The position numbers and the translations under genes were made by a program. Source: Tetrahymena elliotti 4EA (lineage: Eukaryota; Ciliophora; Oligohymenophorea; Hymenostomatida; Tetrahymenidae). Taken from it: a DNA stretch of 64,000 nt. The notes beneath the pieces were generated by a model, which worked only from the letters and a program-made list of their open reading frames with translations, did not search any database and was not told where the DNA came from. This document shows positions 11,345 through 24,246 of the stretch, in pieces (positions within the stretch are counted from its first letter, which is position 1; each line of letters opens with the position of its first letter). The stretch spans positions 538,982 through 602,981 of the forward strand of contig JH720344.1 in NCBI GenBank assembly GCA_000231825.2, written 5' to 3'.

Positions 11345-12825
11345 TTTTGTAAATAAGTTGTCTAACTTTTTTACTTTTTTTACTTTATTAATTTATGATT
11401 TTTTTTCTTTTTTAAAAATAATCAAAATAATAATTGATTATAAGAGATATGAATTACAATTTGTATGAATATAATTAATTTATCAAATAGAAAGTTGAGA
11501 GACAACAATATTATTAACATAATATGAGATTACTTTAAAATTGTAAAAACATATGTTTGAGGAGTATAAAAGTATACACAAAAAATAAAATTGGCTTAAA
11601 TAAAAAAGTTCTATTTTATGAAGATGAATTAAGAGTCACTGTGTAAAATTAATGATTTATTTTTGAGATAAAATCTGACAAGCAGGTATTTCAGTTAAAA
11701 AAATAATTAAAAAACAAACAAAATATACTTCGTCAATGAACATATTTTTTAAATTGGGATGAATTAATTAATGAAATAAATTTGTTGGTTGAAATTAAGG
11801 AAAAAGAAAATACAATTAAATTTGTTTGTTTAATTTTCTAAAGTGGAATTGATCAGATCAATGTAAAGCCTAACAAGTGCTTCTAATTAAAAATCCCAAT
11901 TAAATTAGTTTTTCAATAGTTTTCTAAAGCAGAATTGATCAGATCGATGTAAACTATAATAAGTACTTCTTAAACAAAAATATCCCAAAAAATGGGAAAA
12001 TAAATGTCAAAAAAAGTTATAAAATCTTAATATGTATAAATTAGAAAACAATTAGCTAAATTATAATAATAAATGCATTTTATCAGTATCTATTCAACAT
12101 CTAACAATTTTTTATGTTTGATCATTTATACAGACAGTAATATTTAATTATTTGTAAGTGGTTCTAAACTTTTATTTTAATTTTACTAGATTTCAACAAT
12201 ATTTTTGAGAGTTTAAACCTAATTTTACTCAATATTTTCATCATAATAATAACTTTTTCAATGTCTTATTAAAATTTTTTTAAATTGATACCATTTAATA
12301 GATTATTAAAAAGATTTATTCATTTTCTCTCAAAAAAAATTATTTGAATTCTAATTTATTTAAAACAATAAATTAATTAGCATACTAAGCTAAATTAATT
12401 TATTTTAAAAATGAGTTGTTTGCTTGATATAAAGAAATTTAATACAATTTTTCAATACTAAAAGCAAATAGGAAAGAATGATAATTTTTTAATAAAATTA
12501 AGTTATTTTATTTCTTTTTGAAAAATTTATATTTTATTTAATTACCTACTCAGAAAAATATTGTAATAACAACAGTGCAGGTAGGAAAGAAAGTTCCACT
12601 ATTAATAGTAAATCAAGAATTTTTTTTTGAGCAAAAACATTAATTTAAAAAAATTTTAATCTTGTTTGATAAAAAATATTTAATGAAAATAATTTTATGT
12701 TAATTAAATGATAAAAGAATAATTAGAATTTGTGAGAATGATTACTTTTAAGATATCCAAGTTTAAAATTATTAAAACCATATAAAGTTACATTAAAATA
12801 ATTTTATTTTCTTTATATAAATTTT
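11345..12825. other. Intergenic upstream of the MACPF gene
   Basis: About 1.5 kb separates the MACPF start from the 3' end of the PIG-O-like gene, both on the minus strand. No coding region is visible. It holds the dyad-containing direct repeat at 11834-11987. Confidence 0.6.
11834..11987. repeat. Direct repeat carrying a GATC-centred dyad
   Basis: Two imperfect copies of about 60 bp lie at 11834-11899 and 11930-11987. Both start ttttctaaag, share gaattgatcagatc-R-atgtaaa, and end in atccca. The first copy has a perfect dyad, ATTGATC-A-GATCAAT. The second has the same dyad with one mismatch. They lie 490-645 bp upstream of the MACPF start codon, so a regulatory role is possible but unproven. 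Confidence 0.7.
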
Positions 12826-15800
12826 TCAGTGGAGTTTTAAGTATTTTTTGTTGAAATCGAATTAGTAACAAACTTGTTGCAATAAGAAGTGGAGCTGAGC
12901 AAAAACAGTGGAAAGCATAAAAATAGTTGTCAAAAATACAATAACTGTGGAGTATTTTTCCCAGTCTTAGGTAACTGGGAAGAAAATATTTCTGAAAAAG
13001 CTAATTATTAAGCTCATAATGATAGGTAAATTAACAAAAATTAAGCTTTTCGAGAATAATAGTATATTTTTTATTTCAGCTTGTTATGGAGTAAGCTGGC
13101 TTTCTATTTTTATATCTGAAGAATTTCCTTAAATAGTTAGTTCATGATGACTGTGAATTAAGTTTACTTAATCATTCTAATCATGATGAATGTTTTCACT
13201 AATACTGGATTCTTGGTGGATAGGAGTTTCTGGAGGTTTTGATACTGGTTAGAAATGATCATCACTTGATTTTGAATATTCGAACTTAGTATCCCTATTT
13301 AGGAGAGTAGGGAATTATAGAAAAGCTAAAAAGAAAAATGAGTAGTTTCCAACAAAAACATTTATATTTGAGAAGAAATCACTATGAACAAATAATCCTA
13401 CAGCATGTGTGTGCAAATGCATAAATTCAAAAGCAAATTTATGGCCTGAGACATAAAAATATTAGAAACTGACTATAGTTAAGTAAGTGTATAACAAGGT
13501 ATAAGGACGGTAATTTAAAAAGCTTATTATATTTTGGAAGTACTAGAACGTTAAGAAGAAAAACACTATCAAGGTTATACATTAGTAATCCATAAGATAT
13601 AAGAAAGAAGGCAGCATACTCAACAAAAATAACTTATATTTGATGATGAAATAAAATTTAGATTTCTCAAATAAATTTATAAACAAAATTTGTAGAATCA
13701 CGATAATATAGCTAGACAAAGGGAAGAAATTTCTAAAGAAGTACATAGCTTAGCTGTCATGAAAGTAATTCTTAGTTACAAAATAGATTGAGAGTAGAGT
13801 AATAAGAGCAGTATGAAGACAGAATAGAACGAATTTAGTTTTTAGGCTCAAACTTATTGATTAGTTCATTGTATCTTTCAGTTTATAGAAATAGAAACAG
13901 ACAAAAATGATAAGAGGGATAACTGTGTTGTAAAGATCATATGAAAGTATGTTAATGAATTCTATATTCAAGTAGTTTTTATCACTTATTTTTTTCACAT
14001 CTTTCTAAATGAAGGGATCCATATACATGCAGAAGAAGCTCATAAAACCAACAGCTAGTATCTATAAGAGAACTTTTAACTTGCTAGAGAATATTTTTCC
14101 TTTGATAAATATCAATTAGAGTGTGAACAAAATAAGCAATGCTGCTGTTATTAAAAAGATATTTAAATCTAGATCATCAACTAAGTCAATATTAATGAAT
14201 ATGTATGAAAACGAACAAAGTAAAAATGAATAGGCTAAATTTTATAAGTCCAACTTAAAAGAAGAGAAAACTTTAATTGCTTTTAGGAGATATTTAGGTT
14301 AACTGTAAAGTGTATATCTTGAGTAAAAATAATCTATGGTAAATGTGATGAGAATGGCAAAAGCACCAACATTAAGAAGAAGTAGAACATTTATTCCTGT
14401 AAAGACAAAGAATATAGCGAGATGGATAATGAAGCTTCCTAAAATAAATTTAGTTAAAATGAATTTATTCAAGTGTTTTTCAGTAGAAGTAAAGTTATGG
14501 CTAATTATAGCATCGTTGTATACTATGTAAGTGATAGAACATATAAATGAAGCTAATATAGTACCAAAAGCAAAGTACATATAAATGTATTTTATTTCAC
14601 CCTCTTTTCTAGCAGCTTCTTTGGAAATATGAGATAAATGAATCACCGAAGATATGAATAATGATAACTCTTCTTAACTTGCTGAAAATCTTTCTTGAGC
14701 AAACAAACGTTTATAGGAATCTTTTATATCTTATGTAAGGTCTTTAATGCGATCATATGTTGATTTAGCTAAACTCAAGTGGTGCTTAATGCTCTCATCA
14801 AAGTAGTCTTCAATCTATCTCATGTTAGTGTAGTAAGCATTTGCAATTATAGTGTTAGAAGTTCCTTGAATGAAAAAATCAGGAATAATTGCTCCAATAT
14901 TGTTACTAGGAATAGCCAATCCTTTAAGCATACAAATAGTTGGTAGAAGATCAATCTAATCAGTTTCTGAATCTAAGTAAAGTGGGTCCATTTTTTAGCT
15001 TATGTTTCTGTCCTTAATGAAGCCCTATTTATCATAGCCGAATATTACTGAGAGTCTTTCTTCTATTTCTTTTCCTCCATGAGTACCATAATCAGTAAAT
15101 CCATGATCAGAAAATAATATAAAAGTAGTATCGTTATCTATAGCTTCAATAAAGTCTCTTGTAGCATTATTACTTATATCCATTGCTTTTTAGTAAAGAG
15201 GACTTTCAAAAGGTTTTTCAAATCTATAAATTACTTCACCATGCATTAAAGAATCTATTCCTCCATCATGATTGATAAAGAATGTCCAATTAGCTAGACT
15301 AGGATTTTTCAAGTAATTATCTAAAATTTCCCTATTAAAAATTGGACTATTATCTATCATATTTTGCAAATTAGAGTTGATATTTAAGCTCTAAAAGTCG
15401 AAGTATTCTGAGAAATATTAATTCCATAAATCAACTCCATAGAGATAAATTATTTCTTATGGAGATTTTCTTTATTTTAACTAATAAAATAAGTTATCTT
15501 CTATTTCTTTTTAGCTTGAAATTTAGTCAAACATACTAGTAAAAGAAGGTATAGTGCCTGTAGATAAAGCTTTAATCCTAGTTATTGTCATAGTTTGAGT
15601 ATCTACTACTCCTCTTATTAATAACGAACTGTTTCTATCCTTATTTAAAGCATCTGTTATTGAAGTAAAGCTAGAAGGGAAATATATTACTTCCCCCTCT
15701 TTATTTTTCATAACTATTTCCTTTTGCTTATTTACATCTGTCACCTAGTCATATCTCAAACTATCAACAAGATATAAAAATATCTTTTTTTTAAATTATG

Positions 15801-15996
15801 GAAACCATCCTTATTTATATTTTTCCTTCTACTCTTCGCTTTCAAAATACATCTCACTTATGTAAGGATTTTCTATCTAAGAATGCTTCTCTATGGTACT
15901 AAACTATTTCTAGAACCCTAGACAATACAGGAAGCATCCAAGTATTGTGCTTACACAAATAATTGCTATTATTAGCCAGTTATACCCTAATTTCAT
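12826..15996 (-). CDS. GPI ethanolamine-phosphate transferase, PIG-O-like
   Basis: This is a likely ER enzyme that adds ethanolamine phosphate to the GPI-anchor precursor (PIG-O/Gpi13 group, with PIG-G as the alternative). The frame is uninterrupted, 1056 aa, close to the family's usual 1000-1100. A single N-terminal membrane segment (LIIAIICVSTILGCFLYCLG) precedes the lumenal alkaline-phosphatase-fold catalytic domain. Visible motifs are YLVDSLRYD (about residue 78), TRIKALSTGTIPSF with the likely nucleophile Thr (about 148), INHDGGIDSLMH, and LFSDHGFTDYGTHGG (about 297), a metal-binding motif. The C-terminal half holds many hydrophobic segments, and the last lies just before the TGA at 12826-12828. 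The start is the first ATG before the membrane segment. It is divergent from the WD40 gene across an 800-bp spacer. Confidence 0.88.
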
Positions 15997-16790
15997 TTTT
16001 AAAAACGTAATACTTATCAAAAATTGTAATCAATAATTGATCTCAATAAATTCTTTCTATGATTTAATCTAAATATCTTTAAGACTTTTAAATATCTAAA
16101 TAATAAAAACTGTAATCCCACTAAAATTGAAGTAAAAAATTTGCTTATCTATTTAAAATATTTCTTAAAAAAATATACTAGAAATAAATTTAGTAATATT
16201 TGATATTTTATCATTAATTAAATAGATAGATAGATCATCATAATAAATTGGGTCTCTATAACTACTTCTTAAATTTACTGTTTGAATGATAATTTAGTGT
16301 ATTTTAAATTGTTGAAGTACTTGCAATTATCATTTTTGAAAATTTAAATACATTTTTCAATCAACAATACATAGAAATGAAAAAAACTAAAAATTAAAAT
16401 GAAATGATAAAAAAAATGATTTTTAGGCTCATTAATTAAATTATTTTTTTTAATTTTTAAAATAATTTTAAAATTTAAGTATTATTGAGATTCAATTTTA
16501 CATATTAATTTTTATAAGAATTATTGTGGTTCAGTTTCATTCTGAATTTAGTTTTTCCAATTGCAATTTATAAAAGGCCAGCTTTTAGTTGAAATTCATG
16601 AAAAATTAATTAGATAAATATCAATATTCTTTTTATTAATGCTTAGATGAGTATGAATGATTAAGAAATATTGTATAGTAATGATAAAGTAGTTATTTAT
16701 TTTTAATATCTTTAAATTAATTGGATATTGTATAAATACAAAATTTGTAATATAAACTATATAGCATAATAACTCAAAAGTTTTATTTGA
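15997..16790. promoter_or_regulatory. Divergent promoter region between PIG-O-like and WD40 genes
   Basis: This 794-bp, very AT-rich spacer separates two genes transcribed away from each other, so it must hold both promoters. No recognisable element stands out. The open frames within it are low-complexity chance frames. Confidence 0.45.
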
Positions 16791-19700
16791 ATGATTAGTC
16801 CAATTTATCATGAATCAGGAACCAATTTTAGGGCGTCGAAGAAAGAAACTAAAAATAAGACCATGTTTAATTTTTTGGAGAAGCAGCCAAGAAGTTATAA
16901 AGTGACTGAAGAGGAAAAGAGGGGAGAAGAAATGTATAGGATGACAATCGTTAAATAAAAATAATTAGAATAAAAAGGAGATTTAAATAATTATGAGTAT
17001 TGTAATCCAGAAAATAAGGAAGATGAATTACCTTAACCTTATTAGTAATAAATACAAAGCATTCTAAAGAAAATATATTCATTTTATAATAGTTATTTAG
17101 AAATTTGTAATGAGAGTAAATCAATTTTTTTAATTTGAATAGATTCATAAATAGCATTCTAAACGATATGATATTCCAAAATGTTAATTTAAAGATTTTT
17201 GAGATTGAAAAGACATACAAAAGCGATCCAAATTATGAGGGTAAATAAGTTAATAACTAAACTTAATTATGGACTAATTTAACTTCAAATAATTACTTTA
17301 GTTATTCCAAATATTTATTTTTTACTTTAAACAAATTAAAGGTAACTTAAGCGAATTTCCTCCTTAAGGTAGCTTTGAGCTGAATGGAATAACAGCAATA
17401 AATAATAGCTCTAGAAACAGATAAAATCAAATTTTTGTAGGGGATAAAACAGGAAGTTTATTTTTACTTGATTTGAACAAAAAAACTTAAGTGTGTAAAA
17501 AGGAAATAACACCTTAGAAACGTATTATAAATATTTCATCTTAAACAATACCTTATGGAGAAACATATCTAACAACTGTTTCTATTATTTCTAGAGCAGA
17601 TCCTGTTGTTTATATTTATCGTATTTTGTAAGGTGATAATAAACTCTATCATAATTATAGTATTAAAATTCCAATTGCCTTGTCATAAGCATCAACCAAT
17701 AATGTTTCAGATTAAACTAAATTTGCAAATCCTCTTCCTTTTAAAGCTGAAATAGGGGTTAATGGAGATTTAATTTCAGTGTGTACTTATAATGGTGATG
17801 TTCATATTTTTTAGATACCTGATCCACCTTAAATCCCTAAATATGATCCTTCATAAGATGATCCATCTAACCAAGTTTATGGGTATTCTTTATTTAATGT
17901 TTTTAATTTAATTTCCAAGCAAACTAAATAGGTCTTAGGTTTAAGGAGGAGTAGTTTAAAGTCCTAGAAGATAAAGCATGGCATCACACTAGAGATTATT
18001 AACTGGATAAATATTAGAAATGAAACCACTTGATATTGATAAGCCATTCTATTCGATTAATTTTTAAGGCTAAAAAGTCAACTTAAACTATAAAGAATTA
18101 ATGGCTAAAATAAATGATGATACCTTCAAAGCATTCAATCCTTAAATAGTAGCATAATAATTATTGGAATAGCAACTCAAAGAATAAGCTGCAGCTAAAG
18201 AAAAAAAAGAAGTTAAAAAAGATGTAAAAAAGGGTGCTAAAGATTAAGGCCCTACTGAATAAGAGCTTTTAGAAAAATAACAACAAGAGTAAAAACAGTA
18301 GAAAAAAGAAATACTCTATAATGATATTATTCCTATTCCAGAATATAAAGTATCTGTTAATGGGTAAGATATTTCAGAAGATATTCCTTTACCTAAATTC
18401 TTACCTCTAGTTAAACTTCTCAGAACTTAAGTAACTTTACCTGATTCAAAGAAATACTTTGGAAGACCAAGATAATTTGAATTAGTAACTGATTTATTGA
18501 TTACTTGGAAAGGAGTCAAAAATTTTGAGCTTCATCATTTAAGACCCGCTAAAATTGAATATTTAATATCAGTCTTATATGATGTTTTATCAAGAGAAGA
18601 TAAATCTTCATCTTCAGGCTCTGAAACTAAAAGTATGGCAATCACTGTAAATTCTAAAAATGCCAAATCAGGAGCTGCTGCTGCTGCTGCTAAATAGGCC
18701 CCCCTACCTCCTCCACTACCTCCCACTTAAGCATAACTAAGGGCACTTCTACCACCAATAAAACCTAAATTAAAAAAGACATTTAGCTTGATTTATCCAG
18801 TAACATGGTAAATTCAATTTTTTTACTGAAAATATTTATTGATAAATAAATTAAATACATTAAAAGCATGAATGTTAATGAAAGCGAGTCTTTTGCAGCT
18901 TTTGGATTGAAAGAAGGAACTATTATTCTTTGGGATTTATAATTTAATTTGCAGAAATGGGCACTTGATCGTCACACAGAAGAAGTAACTTGCATAGAAT
19001 TTTTAGAGAACTGGAGATTAGTTTCTGGATCAAAAGATGGTACTGTTCATTTGCATGATTTAGAAAAAGGTAAAATGATGATGAAAAGAACAAATATATT
19101 TATGGAAAAGAAAAAATATTCAATTGAAAGCATAGTAGTTTCTAATTCTGGACTTGCTTTTGTTCTAGATTCATTCAAAAATCTTAGACTTTATGATTTA
19201 TGGCATGGCTAAAAAATTGGAAAATTCATAGCATCTTCCCATCTTGATACAAGGACAAAATCTTGGACACTATTCCCCTAATGTGTTTTAAATGCCTAAA
19301 GAGGTATATTTTTCTTATATCAATACAAACAGAGTCTTATTAATTTTTTTTATTAGATTAACTGTGTATTTTGACAGATATACACCCCCTTTTCAATGAA
19401 GAAGAAGAAAAATAAATTCAAGAATGTGGAGAAATAGAAAGAATAGCTTTAAAAAAATAAATAATAGATGAAAAAGTTAAAAATTATGATAAAAATACAA
19501 ACATTTCTATATTTAGAGTTTATGATATCTTAATTAACATATTCCCTGGTTTGGCTAATGTTTCCAGAAAAGGAATTGAAAGAGATAAACTTATAAATTT
19601 ATTTGGGCATCTTTCATTAGAAGATTTAAATAATCCATCTTTTGAGATTCCAACAATTGGACCACCCTTGGCAGGTTAGAATACTTTATCATAAGATATA

Positions 19701-20621
19701 AATAAAAATAGTAGTAAAAGAATGTCAAAGGCATAATTCCCTTCAATACTAAAAAATAAATCTAGAGACGGCTCATTAAATGGTAGTCAAACTTTATAAA
19801 CAAATAATAGTCAAGCTATCAATCAATCAAAAACACTTTTGTAATAACAACAATACCAATAATAACAATAATAACTATTGGCTTAATATGTCTAGTAGCA
19901 GAAGCCAAAATCTACTGCTTCTTTTGATGAAGAACCTGATCTTAATAGTTCTTTCAAAACATAACTTACTCATGCCACTCATATTAAAGCTATACCTCAT
20001 CCATAGCAGTAAATACAATTATAGCTCTTAAATAATTTTATATTTAAATAAAATCTTATTGTAAAAAAGTGGACAGAAGGCACGTTTAACAAAAGAAGTA
20101 TTGCATCCAGAAAGATTTTTACTAGAAAGAATCAGATTACCAGGATAGGAATTAAAAGATTATGAAAGAGATACTATACAAGCTTGCAGAAAAAGATTTG
20201 ATGAGATGTAATTAGCCAAAATTTATTTCTTTTTAACCTATAAAAAAAGATAAAATTTATTTTTTGAAATACAATACCTTGATTAATCCGCTTTAATACA
20301 TTTTTTGATTATATATCATTTTTAATTTTGAAAGACCTGCATAAAATATGAAATGTAGGAAATTGATTGAGAAATCATATTTTCTCAAATGAATATTTAA
20401 TTTGTACATATTTTTGAAACATTAAAATTGTAAACAAAAGGGAGTAAAGAGAAAATAAGGTAATGAATGATTTAGCAAGATTAGCTTAGGAGTTAGAAAA
20501 GAATGAAGAGAAGAGAATAAAAAGAATGAAAGAATTACAAATGAGACAAACATCTTAGCCAAAATAAAATACCTTTAAAAAAGGTAAATAAGCTATAGAA
20601 AATAAAACTACGTATTAATGA
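16791..20621 (+). CDS. WD40-repeat protein, possibly axonemal (WDR93-like)
   Basis: Eight exons are inferred, all with matching phases: 16791-17044, 17143-17240, 17342-17882, 17920-18807, 18867-19303, 19357-20008, 20070-20207 and 20441-20621 (1062 aa). WD-type blades are visible: NQIFVGDKTGSLFLLDL, GLKEGTIILWDL, then RHTEEVTCIEFLEN followed by RLVSGSKDGTVHLHDL. A charged Ala/Lys/Gln stretch and a Pro-rich string (PLPPPLPPT) lie between early and late blades. The C-terminal exons encode a Lys/Glu-rich probable coiled coil (KNEEKRIKRMKELQMRQ). The late segment resembling DILINIFPGLANVSRKG reminded me of WDR93/CFAP297-type central-apparatus proteins, but that is memory-based and weak. The ATG at 16791 is chosen because it is in the coding frame. 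The ATG at 16810 is in another frame and hits TGA quickly. Confidence 0.82.
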
Positions 20622-20852
20622 ATGAATGAAACTAAATAACAATCAAATATAAATATGAATAAAATAAGTGTATATAATTAATGTATTTATTCTATGAGAA
20701 GGAGTATCCAATTTTTTAAAGTTTTACAAAAATTTGTAAACTTATTCAATCAAATTAATTCTTTTTGCCAAAAAGTTATTTCACTATCTTATTTATTTCA
20801 CAATAATCAAAACTTTATTCAAGCTATTAAAATAGTAATTGTTCGAAATATT
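20622..20852. other. Convergent intergenic spacer
   Basis: This short AT-rich gap separates the 3' ends of the WD40 gene (+) and the Q/N-rich gene (-). Nothing else is seen in it. Confidence 0.6.
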
Positions 20853-23507
20853 TCATTGTTCTTCATGCTCCTTAGAGGGAGTTTATTTCAATCTCTTCGG
20901 TGTTCTATGTTGATTTGGTGTTGAAGGATAATTATTAGGTTATTGAGTATGAAAAATATTAACAAAAGGTACTATATCTTAGAATTTTACTTCATTATTA
21001 TCATGATAAAGTAAATTAAATGTTGAATTGTTATTAGGTTTATGTTGTGCTAAACTTATAGAACTGTAAGCAGATTTTTTTAAATTAGATTCATTTTGTT
21101 ATTATCCAAATTATAATCTTAAGCTTTGTGAAACATTTACACCTTGTTGCTGCCTCTATATCTATTAAAATATATTCAAAGATCCTTGTTTTTTTCTTAA
21201 GGATTTTTAAGAATTTTATTCATTCCTCAATGAATCTAAATTATGTATAGAATGTGTTTCACTGGTACCAAAATCATCAGCTCTACTTTACAGAAAGGGA
21301 GTCTTTAATCTTTGAAAATCTAAGACCTAATTCATTGGGAACTTAGCACTATAAATATTATCTGTACTCTAATTATTATTCCTCTTCATTTAGAATTTAG
21401 AACTATTCCTCTTTTTTATAGAAAAAAAAATTTTAAATTAAAGTGTGAGATTGTTTTATTTACAGTCATATTGCTTAAAGGACTAGAAGCTGTTTTTGCA
21501 TTTCTCAAACACTATTAACTGTGCTGTCTTAAAAGATCTGGTCTCCTGTAAATCTTTTATGAGGACATTAGCTCTCTTCTTTGTTTGTTTTATTAAATAA
21601 TTTATAATCTTGTATATGTTTAAATTTCATTGATCTATCTCTGCTATTTACCAAGTTAAGTTTCAGCTATAAGCATTTAAAATTATTTATTCATTAATAT
21701 AAAAGAAATCTTAATTTACATGCTTGAACATTAAAATTTATTGTTGGTGAAGTATAGTTTTTTAAATCTACTTTTTAAAAAGCTTCTTCTCCTTATTCAT
21801 AATATATTAATCCTTTATATACTTTTTCACCGACTATTCTCATTAAATCTACATTGAAAGTCTTCCTAAAGCTGTCTTCAATAAACAAATTCTTTCTATT
21901 TCTAAATATAATTTGATTTAGAAACAAAGTATTAAATGATTAAATTACATGACTTTGAAAATCATCTTTTTTTTAATTGATAAGCTTACTGATCCCTCTA
22001 TATGATAAATGAGAAAAATTTATTAGCTTAATTTATTACGATTAAATTATGATTTTAATTACAATTCTTTAGATCAAGAAAATCATTGACTTTTGTCATA
22101 GCAAAATCAACTTATTACAATGTTTCCATATTGCCATCAAGAGTGAATGCAAGTAAAAAGTAAAAAATAAGTATTTAATTTTCAACCTTTTTAAATACAA
22201 TAATAACTAATAAATTAACTGATTGATTAATCTATTTTACCTCCTAAGGTAATTGAGTATATCCCAGTAGATTACCCTTATACATTAACTTTTCTATAAT
22301 AACTTCTTAGGCATGCTAATTTTTAGATAACTCTTTTTCTGCATAAACCTAAAAATTAATTTAAAATAAAGATTTAGATATAAAATATATTTTATTTGAT
22401 TACTATTAAAAGACAAAGTTTTGCTTTGCTTAATGGAGACTTTTGAATCATTTCCTGATTAAATAATAAAAAATTATTGAGAAAATTTATCTTTAATTAA
22501 GAGTTAGTTACTTATGTTAGAATGTAAGGGTTTTGTTAAGTAGGAGTTACTCTTTTAAAAATATTATACTTTTAAGTTTTTAGATCTACTATAAGCACAT
22601 TAAAGAAGCTAAATCCTCTTTCTTAATCTTTATATTTTTAAATAAATAATCACTTTATTTAATCTACAAATAAATAAATACATTTTATTTCTTCTACTTG
22701 CCAATTAATAGAGAAGATAGATTTATAACCTGCCTTATTGTCATAAAGAATTTGAGTGTTTAAATTCTTAGATAATAAAAGATGGCTATGAATCTAAAAT
22801 AGGTGCTTTTAATTCTTCAAATGATCTATTTACATGATTAAAGTTTTAAAAATAGAATCAAAAAACAAAGAATTTACAGTTTTGGGTAGTTTTTGATTCA
22901 TCTTCATGATTTTAATATTAACTAGAATTCATTATAGATTTAGGAAATGTAGTTTGATTTAGACTTTGATTTAATTATGTTTATTATGATGATTCATATC
23001 TGAAATTTGTCTATTGTTAAGCTTCCTTAAAGCTTTTCTTGAACTTTTCTTAGTCAGAGACAGCACTAATTAGTACTGGTTATGAGTGATTATTATTTTA
23101 ATTCTTAGATGTTTCATTTTACTTAATGTTTTTTCCAATTAGCTGAAGCATATCTGAATTAGATTATTTATTTTATAGAGCCTAGCTTGAATAATAATTA
23201 TTTTAAAAAGGGAGATAGTTGTTTCTTTATAAATTCATCTGATTTCCCTTTAAGTTACTGAGGGTATTAAGGTTAGGTTTTTAATATTCGCTGACATCAT
23301 TTTAATCTATTTTCAATGATATAAGAGCATTTATGTTCTAAATATTCTTGCCCTAATAACCTAAGATTGTAAAAAACCAAATAAATATGGGCTTAAATTG
23401 TTAGAAGAATCTACTTGGGGTTTGATTGAGTTGAATAGTTTCTTTTTTTCTGATAGAGTAACTTGTAAAGCACCTGGATTTTGCAAAATCAGATTCTTTG
23501 AATCCAT
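20853..23507 (-). CDS. Hypothetical Gln/Asn-rich protein, multi-exon
   Basis: I do not recognise a family. The start is ATG at 23505-23507 (MDSKNLILQNPGALQVTLSE), and the end is TGA at 20853-20855 (KEHEEQ). Between them lie several clearly coding blocks rich in Gln, Asn, Ser and Lys, separated by frame changes and GTAAA/TAG-bounded gaps. They include a 5' block at about 22860-23390, a short block YAEKELSKNQHAQEVIIEKL near 22240-22330, LDGNMETLQQVDFAMTKVND near 22070-22140, a more conserved-looking block RKTFNVDLMRIVGEKVYKGL near 21730-21900, and a final 500-bp exon. The first intron may be only 23 nt. Exact splice sites need transcripts. No signal peptide or membrane segment is visible, so it is probably cytoplasmic or nuclear, with long disordered tracts. 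Confidence 0.6.
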
Positions 23508-24246
23508 TTGAAGTAATCATCAAAAAATATTTTAAGAAATTATTTTAAAGAGGTATGAATTATCTATGAAAATAATAAATTATCAGAAATTGTATATCTT
23601 CTTATTAAATTTTGTACAATTAAATAATATTTGAATTAACAAATCAACTAAATATCTTAAAAATAATATGCAATATACAATTAAATCAAAACCCTAAGTA
23701 AGAACTAAATATTTCTACTTTAAGTTACCAAGAAAATTTTCAAGATTAATAGCACAGATGTTTCTATTATGACTATTTTTTAGAAATTATTTTATTCAGT
23801 ATTCTTATTTTAATCAAACATTTTAAATAAGTTATTTTCTTTTCAATTGCAAATTTTAAATAGACTATTTCAGTAAATTAATATTTCATTCGAAATAATT
23901 TATTAATGATGATATTTATATAAAAATGATTTTTTTTCAACTCATAAATAAAAGGATTTAACTAAAAAATAAACTAGCAAAAGAAAGATTTAAGAGCAAC
24001 AACACTATACTTTGAAACTATTTAACTCTTATTGATAGAACATTTTACTTAAAATAAATATTTTATATATTCTTGACTAGTAGTATAATAAAGTGAAAGA
24101 AAATTTTTTAATTAAATTTACTAATTTATATGCTTTATATAAATATGCTTTTAACTAATTATAATATTTTGCATAAATTATTTAAGATTGAATTTAATCA
24201 ATTATATAAAGTTAGTTATTCCAATATTTACAATTATTTCTTAAAA
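23508..24246. other. Intergenic, promoter region of the Q/N-rich gene
   Basis: This AT-rich spacer of about 740 bp lies between two minus-strand genes and includes the upstream region of the Q/N-rich gene. No gene or repeat is recognised. Confidence 0.5.

Noticed and set aside
16810..16905. ATG at 16810 as start of the WD40 gene
   Set aside because: That frame hits TGA after about 30 codons. The ATG at 16791 is in the frame that continues into the conserved protein.
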